Source of the DNA: Dictyocoela muelleri
Taxonomy: Eukaryota; Microsporidia
Direction: 5' to 3'
NCBI GenBank assembly: GCA_016256075.1
Contig: SDVU01000717.1
Span: 1-11,173, forward strand
DNA: 11,173 nucleotides
Each line of letters begins with the position of its first letter. Position 1 is the stretch's first letter. A program made the translations under genes and the position numbers. This document shows positions 6,555-11,173 of this stretch, in pieces. Below the pieces are notes generated by a model. That model worked only from the letters and a program-made list of their open reading frames with translations. It was not told the origin of the DNA and searched no databases.

Positions 6555-6690
6555 CCGAAAATTCTGCAAATTCCTGTAGAAATTAATGGAAACCCTTACA
6601 AAGCAGTAATAGACTCGGGATCAACATACAATTATATAAATAGTGCCATAGTGCAAAAAAAAACAACTTGAAGACATCACATATTTAAGA
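6555..6690 (+). pseudogene. Retropepsin (aspartic protease) remains
   Basis: The segment LQIPVEINGNPYKAVIDSG, followed by STYNYIN, is the standard start of a retropepsin: a strand, then the catalytic Asp-Ser-Gly triad. In the family, one such domain per chain dimerises to cut Gag-Pol. It follows the zinc knuckle closely. Only the first half of the domain is recognisable. It is a fossil. Confidence 0.75.
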
Positions 6691-7189
6691 ATCGACAGCT
6701 CAACTGATCTATGGAAGTGCAATAACGACAAATGAAGAAACTGCTTTTGCACTAAGGCTTTTTAATAATAATAATACTACGTAAAAGATACCTTCAAAGG
6801 TTCTCAGGGAGATGGAGCCTTACATTAAAATCGTCATGGAATTTTTACTTAAAAATGAAGCACATATTAATTTTCTAAACATGACTGTTGTTCTAGATTT
6901 CATAGTATATAGACTTGAAAACAATAATAACATTTCTGAATAGGATAAAAAAATAGAAGCAAAATCAAAATTTTACACACACGACGTCATCATGCTACTA
7001 GACTGAATTAAGGAAAAAATTGAATATAACACTACTCACATACCACCCATATGTCTAATACTAGATACTAAACATGAAATACGATTAAAATGTAAGGAAC
7101 CAATGTCAATTCGTCCCTTAGTAATATCTTTGGGCTGAAAAAATAAAACAGAAAATGAAATACAGAAACTCCTTTGGGTCAACGTAATA

Positions 7190-7760
7190 AGAAAAAGTCA
7201 ATCATATTATGCATCTGCTGCGTTCCCCATTTTGAAAAAGAACGGGGATATAAGGCTTGTGGTATACTATCGAGCGCTCAATCGAATTACTATTGAAGAT
7301 GATCACATATTCCCTATAATTTGGGACGCTCTATCACAATTGAAAGGTTCCACTATATTTTCAAAACTATACATGAAGTCGGATACTATCAAGTGAAAAT
7401 AAAAGATGAAAGTCGAAAATATACAGTATTTTTGGTAGAGAACACTAATATGAATAGAATAAAATGCCATTTGGACTTAACAATGCGCCTAAAACATTTC
7501 AAAGGGTAATGGGCTCTCTGTTCTCAAAACTTTCTTTGTTTAAGTGTATCTAGATATCTAGTAATCCACCCGAAAAACCAAAGATCACATGACACACACC
7601 TTGAAACTGTCTTCTGAATTACAAATGATAATAACTTAAAAAACAATTTTGATAAACGTAAATTTTATAAAGAAAGAATATTGTTTCTAGGAAATTACAT
7701 TTCAGGAGATGAAATAACCGCGGATACTGCATCTTTTCATAATTTTTCGGTTTAGGAAGT
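7190..7760 (+). pseudogene. Reverse transcriptase remains
   Basis: A gypsy-type reverse transcriptase is recognised from AAFPILKKNGDIRLVVYYRA (about 7215-7275), then TIEDDHIFPII and the palm region with SGYYQVKIKDESRKYTVF (about 7320-7440). Weaker similarity continues to about 7760. In the family the enzyme copies element RNA into DNA in the capsid. The stretch between protease and this domain (about 6700-7190) is the usual linker and is poorly kept. It is a fossil. Confidence 0.85.
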
Positions 7761-7859
7761 TAAGACTAAGAAAAAAGTTCAAAAAAGAAATGGATTTCTG
7801 AATTATATCAAAATTTATATCTCTAAATATAGCGAAAAGACACTATTCTTAAATATAAT

Positions 7860-8280
7860 GATTTGGAAAGAAAACAAAGCCGTATGGACTGTCGAAAAAG
7901 AAGAAAAAATAAAAGAAATACTCAAATTAATTGAAAATAAAAAAAAAGATATCCGAACCCTAAATGGAGTTTCTGTTGGAAACGGAAGCGAGTGAAAGAG
8001 CTATAGGAGCTGTATTTAAACAAGAGGAGAAACAATGTCTTTTTATAATTACAAGTTTACTAAAACTGAGTTAAAATATACATCTATGGAGAAGAGATGT
8101 TAGGAATTCTTAGAGCCTTGGAGAATTTTAAGAACTTATTGATACTCGTTAAAGTGATTATATATAGTGACAATCAAAACTTAATATTTGATAAATACCT
8201 CTCACAGCGAATTCAAAGATTGAAAATGTTATTGGAGGAGTTTAATTATGAGATTAAGCAAATATAAGACAAAAAATATA
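7860..8280 (+). pseudogene. RNase H remains
   Basis: The region behind the reverse transcriptase shows the gypsy RNase H pattern: an ETEASERAIGAVFKQ-like strand (about 7970-8020), a TSME-like helix with EFLRALENFKN (about 8095-8135), and VIIYSDNQNLIF (about 8155-8195), whose Asp lies in the catalytic core. It normally removes the RNA strand after copying. It is a fossil with moderate sequence conservation. Confidence 0.7.
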
Positions 8281-8449
8281 TTGGGTGATACATTATCGCA
8301 AATAAATTTAATTATTTCTCATAATAACACACAATATTTGGTAAAAGACAAACTTATAAACATTCAAAAAAAAGGGAAATTATTAAACACACAAGATAAG
8401 AAACAGGGTAAAACTGAAATAATAAACAGAATATTGACAGAGAAAAAAT

Positions 8450-9200
8450 GGTAATTATACCACAAATATTCGTCTCTGAGCTAATTTAAAAACTACATTC
8501 AGATTTAGCCCACCCTAGATCTAAAAAACTCTATAAAACACTCAATGAATATATATGTGCCAAAAACTTAAAATAAGAAATTGAAAAAATTACATATGCA
8601 TGTCTGATGTGCCAAAGAAGTAAAGATGTAAATAAGAAATATGGAAAATACACAGGGTTTTTATTTTATAAATAGCCATTTGAATACATAAGTTCGGATA
8701 TTTTTGGACCAATCAAGACGCTACATTTCGAAACGGTTTATTCTAAAGAATACTTTTACTTACTTACAATAACTGATATATACAGTAGGTTTACAAGAGT
8801 ATTTCCAGTTGAAGACATCAAGGCAGAAACAATCACGGAGAAATTCAAACAATGGCTCAAAGCGCATCCCAGGCCTAAGAAAGTATTTCTGATCTAGGAC
8901 GGCAGTATATCTTAAATACATTCAAAAAAATTTGCTCAAAAAAATAGTATACAACTGTTTCAGACGTCTTCTTATAACCCTACATCAAATGGCGCCTCAG
9001 AAAAGATAAATAGCTCAATAAAGAATATACTTAGAATTTACAGCAGTTATCATTTAAAAGAAGTCATAACAAAAATCGAAGTAAATCCTAATTTCACATA
9101 TCATTCGGTTACTAAAGCATCTTCCTTTGAGATATTACTTGGATATTCGATATTTAGCGTTAGTAAAAAAAATAAAAGTAACATCCAAAACTTGAAAAGG
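8450..9200 (+). pseudogene. Integrase remains
   Basis: A zinc-binding N-terminal part is seen from HSDLAHPRSKKLYKTLNEYI (about 8500-8555) and CLMCQRSK (about 8600-8625). The catalytic core follows with PFEYISSDIFGPIKT (about 8675-8720), TITDIYSRF and, further on, YNPTSNGASEKINSSIKNIL (about 8975-9030), which carries the Glu of the D,D-35-E set. Its role in the family is insertion of the DNA copy. It is a fossil. Confidence 0.85.
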
Positions 9201-9433
9201 GTAGAAAAAAATCGGAAAATACAAAAAAAAACTACAAAGGAATTACGAAAAGATAGAATTACCGATTAAAAAAAGAGATTTGATTTTGAGGAAGAACTTA
9301 GTTCAAGATAAAATACTTTATAATTTTTTAGGTCCATTTAAAGTATGTGAAATCTATAAAAACAGGGGAAATATGTGGGTAGATGGAGGTAATATACTAG
9401 TGGAGCATAATGTAAAAAATGTAAGACTTTACT
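9200..9433 (+). pseudogene. Integrase C-terminal tail remains
   Basis: After the integrase core, sequence rich in Lys and Asn leads to a segment like KILYNFLGPFKVCEIYKN and NILVEHNVKNVRLY (about 9310-9433). This resembles the GPF/Y-type module at the end of many gypsy integrases. I see no chromodomain after it. It ends at the polypurine tract. Confidence 0.6.
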
Positions 9434-9447
9434 AGGAGAGGGGTGAA
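9434..9447 (+). promoter_or_regulatory. Polypurine tract
   Basis: AGGAGAGGGGTGAA directly before the 3' LTR is purine-rich with a single T. By position it is the primer for plus-strand DNA synthesis, a standard part of LTR retrotransposons. Confidence 0.75.
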
Positions 9448-9672
9448 TGTCAAGCACCATTAGACATCTTAAGAGATATTTCTTCATTTTACTTCCCGAA
9501 ATTTCTAGATAATTTAAAAATAAAAATAAATCTCGGGAAAACCCCTATGCATCAACAAACAACGTAACCCGATGAAGCAGCTCTGCGCTATAAATTCAAT
9601 AAATGATCTTTAAAAAAACATTCTATCTACAATTAGTTGTTACTTTTTGAGCGGGTTTTTCCGGAGTCCGTC
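9448..9672 (+). repeat. 3' LTR
   Basis: This 225-bp partner of the 5' LTR starts TGTCAAGCACC and ends GGAGTCCGTCA. It has a TATAAA-like site at 9589-9594, followed directly by AATAAA at 9598-9603. Many single differences from the 5' copy show long independent decay. Confidence 0.85.
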
Positions 9673-9717
9673 AATATATTAACACTTCCATATTAGATAA
9701 TTTTTTAAAATTTTATA

Positions 9718-9851
9718 GCGCTAGTGTCGAAGAAACGAACGTTTAAATCAATTTTGTAACTAAAACTAAGATATTGCTATAATTTTTTTTTATAAAAAAG
9801 ATCATAGCGAGTTCTTGAGCTGAGCTCGCGCTTCGCTCAAGGCAAGTTCTC
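9718..9851 (-). repeat. Dispersed repeat, copy 2 (inverted)
   Basis: The reverse complement of this stretch matches 1831-1946 in a series of blocks in the same order: GAGAACTTGCC, GCGCGAG, AAGAACTCGC, TTTTTTATAAAAA, AGCAATATCTTAG and CACTAGCGC. This copy has extra GAGCTCAGCTC-type sequence near 9817-9830. There is no coding frame. The sequence may be a short interspersed or MITE-type repeat, family not recognised. Confidence 0.55.
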
Positions 9852-9889
9852 TTCCTACTTTTAGTCATTGTTATAAAATTTCCCATAGA

Positions 9890-10020
9890 AAATTTGGGTA
9901 ATCTAGGCATTTTAAAAGTGCCCTATATGGATTGTTAGGGTAAGCCGAGCATTTTTTTGTGACTTTTATATTTTTTTTTCGGCCCACTTTGGGAGTCTTA
10001 TTAAGAATTTGACCAGATCC
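9890..10020. repeat. Outlying units of the 41-bp array
   Basis: AATCTAGGCATTTTAAAAGTGCCCTATATGG and a weaker following unit with GAGCATTTTTTTGTGAC match the array at 10518-11034. The centres (CCCTAT at 9921 and GACTTT at 9961) are 40-41 bp apart, the same spacing as in the main array. Confidence 0.6.
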
Positions 10021-10364
10021 TAGGTAGCTACCTTGGATTTAAATTTTATAAAAATATTAAATTTTAAAAATAATTAAATAAAAATTTATTAAATTGCAAT
10101 TTTAATAATTTCTGCTAGTTATTATTTTTTTCACGACAGGATGTAACACTAAATCTTTATAAAATATTTTTTGCAATTCCTAGTAAATATCTGCAGAATA
10201 GATAAATTTTCATAATTTATACAGAGCTTATTGTTGCTTAGTATTTCTTTTTCAATTAAATAAATTTTAAGTTTGTAAATATCTAAAAAAAATTCATTAA
10301 TAATTTTTAATTCCATGGGTTAGTAATTGATAATTTTTTATAAATTATGAATATTTTTGCTTTT
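10021..10364. other. AT-rich stretch interrupting the array
   Basis: It is strongly AT-rich with many ATTTTTAA and ATAAATTT runs, no open frame of note and no clear unit of the surrounding array. It may be inserted DNA or a fully eroded part of the array. Confidence 0.5.
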
Positions 10365-10409
10365 GTTCAGAATGTGGACCATTTTTTAAAAATGGTTCAC
10401 ATTCTGAAC
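10365..10409. repeat. 45-bp near-perfect palindrome
   Basis: GTTCAGAATGTGGACCATTTT pairs with AAAATGGTTCACATTCTGAAC with one mismatch in 22 bp, around a centre near 10387. It stands at the border between the AT-rich interruption and the resumed array. It could be a tiny foldback element. Confidence 0.8.
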
Positions 10410-10429
10410 TAGACCCCACTTCGGCATTT

Positions 10430-11034
10430 TTTCAATGTGGCATATATTGTGGGGTAGATTTATCTGGGCATTTTTTAAATTAACCATGTTTTTTTTAAAA
10501 AATATGGGATTTTAAAGTACATATAGAGTTGCTAGATGATTAAAACATTTTTAAAGTGCCCTATATAGGGAGTTAGAAAATATGTGAAATTTTTATATAT
10601 CCTTTAGAGGTTGTTGGTAAACCTAAAAATTTTTTAAATTGCCCTATAGGAATATTGAGAACCCGGGGATTTTTTTAAGTGACGTATGTGAGTTTTTGGT
10701 ACATTATACATTTTTTTATCAAGCCCTATATGAGTTATTGATAAACAGGATATTTTTTTAAATGCTCTATAGGAGTTGTTGGAGTGTTTGGCATTTTTTA
10801 AAGTGCCCTATATGAGTTGTTGGATATTTAAGCATTTTTAGTGCCCTAATTGGATTGTTGATGAATTTAGTCATTTTTAGAGTCTTCTATAGGAGATTTT
10901 GAGAATTTAGGTATTTTTTAAAGTGACCTATCGAGTTTGTTGGGTAATCTAGGTTTTTCCTTAAAGTGCCCTATAGAGGTTGTTTAGCTATTCTGGCGTT
11001 TTTAAACAACCCTATAGAGGTTGTTGGATGTAAA
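10430..11034. repeat. Degenerate tandem array with fixed 41-bp period
   Basis: Units resemble GGCATTTTTTAAAGTGCCCTATAGGAGTTGTTGG plus about seven variable bases. The CCCTAT core or its variants fall at about 10518, 10559, 10601, 10642, 10683, 10724, 10765, 10806, 10844, 10885, 10926, 10969 and 11010. Spacing is 41 bp in most steps, and 38, 42 or 43 in the rest. Earlier, poorer units begin near 10438. The sequence has drifted much more than the spacing. No reading frame is shared by the units. Confidence 0.85.
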
Positions 11035-11173
11035 GGTGTGCAATAAAAAAAGTCATACCAGAATTTCACAACTCTTTTCAGAGGAAGTTAATACCACTAT
11101 CTACAGAAGATAAATGAAAAACTTTATTGATAATGAAAAACAAATTCGAGAGACAAGTTATATCACATATATA
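11035..11173. other. Window end, nothing recognised
   Basis: The last 139 bases leave the array and are less extreme in composition. Short frames exist but none has a recognisable motif. It may be the start of another unit beyond the window. Confidence 0.4.

Larger units (their letters stand above)
5526..9672 (+). mobile_element. Ty3/gypsy-type LTR retrotransposon, decayed full-length copy
   Basis: The element is about 4.15 kb and reads rightwards: LTR, gag remains, protease, reverse transcriptase, RNase H, integrase, polypurine tract, LTR. Integrase after RNase H is the Ty3/gypsy order and not that of Ty1/copia. The LTRs start TGTCAAGCA and end in CA. ATAT stands on both outer sides and may be the target duplication, but in this AT-rich DNA that is weak. 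By eye, a quarter to a third of LTR positions differ, so the insertion is old. The coding region is broken in many places, certainly more than ten, and the copy is a fossil. No envelope gene is seen. Confidence 0.9.

Noticed and set aside
6181-6579. 132-codon open frame on the plus strand in a second frame over gag
   Set aside because: The overlapping frame carries the zinc knuckle and protease start; this one has no motif.
10430-11034. Possible CRISPR-type or protein-repeat array
   Set aside because: There are no constant direct repeats with unique spacers; a 41-bp period is not a multiple of three and stops are frequent.
11035-11173. Start of a coding region at the right edge
   Set aside because: Short frames only, with no recognisable motif and no codon pattern to support a gene.

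Overview
This window is a gene-poor, strongly AT-rich piece of eukaryotic repeat DNA. I found no intact host gene, tRNA or rRNA. The recognisable coding remains are two different Merlin-type (IS1595/ISXO2-like DDE) DNA-transposon transposases and one Ty3/gypsy-type LTR retrotransposon, all decayed. Merlin elements, gypsy elements with a short C-x2-H-x4-H-x4-C knuckle, short hairpin MITEs and very high AT content together suit a repeat-rich microsporidian genome. That is inference from content, and other small AT-rich eukaryotes are possible.

Layout, left to right. Positions 1-1240: a UUCG-capped hairpin, a C-poor G-rich tract ending in ~12-bp repeats, and a 22-bp minisatellite of about 15 units. 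Positions 1240-2100: AT-rich spacer, a small foldback repeat, one copy of a dispersed repeat and a short tandem repeat. Positions 2099-2713: two hairpin MITEs of one family with CACTGAG ends. Positions 2758-5254: a nested transposon locus. An old minus-strand Merlin-like transposase gene (copy A) is split into a C-terminal piece (2758-2882) and an N-terminal and core piece (4447-5254). Between them sits a symmetrical block: hairpin MITE (2883-3148), a 1,024-bp Merlin transposon with 20-bp perfect terminal inverted repeats (3149-4172, copy B), and a second hairpin MITE of the same family (4173-4446).

Positions 5255-5525 are AT-rich with an inverted repeat. Positions 5526-9672 hold a complete-length but heavily decayed gypsy retrotransposon: LTRs of 224 and 225 bp, remains of gag, protease, reverse transcriptase, RNase H and integrase in that order, and a polypurine tract. 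After it comes an inverted copy of the dispersed repeat (9718-9851), then a degenerate array with a nearly fixed 41-bp period (clear at about 10518-11034, with related units near 9890-10020) interrupted by AT-rich DNA and a 45-bp palindrome.

The parts do not work together as a pathway. They record layered insertions: tandem repeats and copy A first, then MITEs, the Merlin copy B block and the gypsy element. The feature most worth following is the MITE-Merlin-MITE block. It has no direct duplication at the inner junctions, an imperfect direct repeat at its outer edges, and two hairpins whose arms have diverged in concert.
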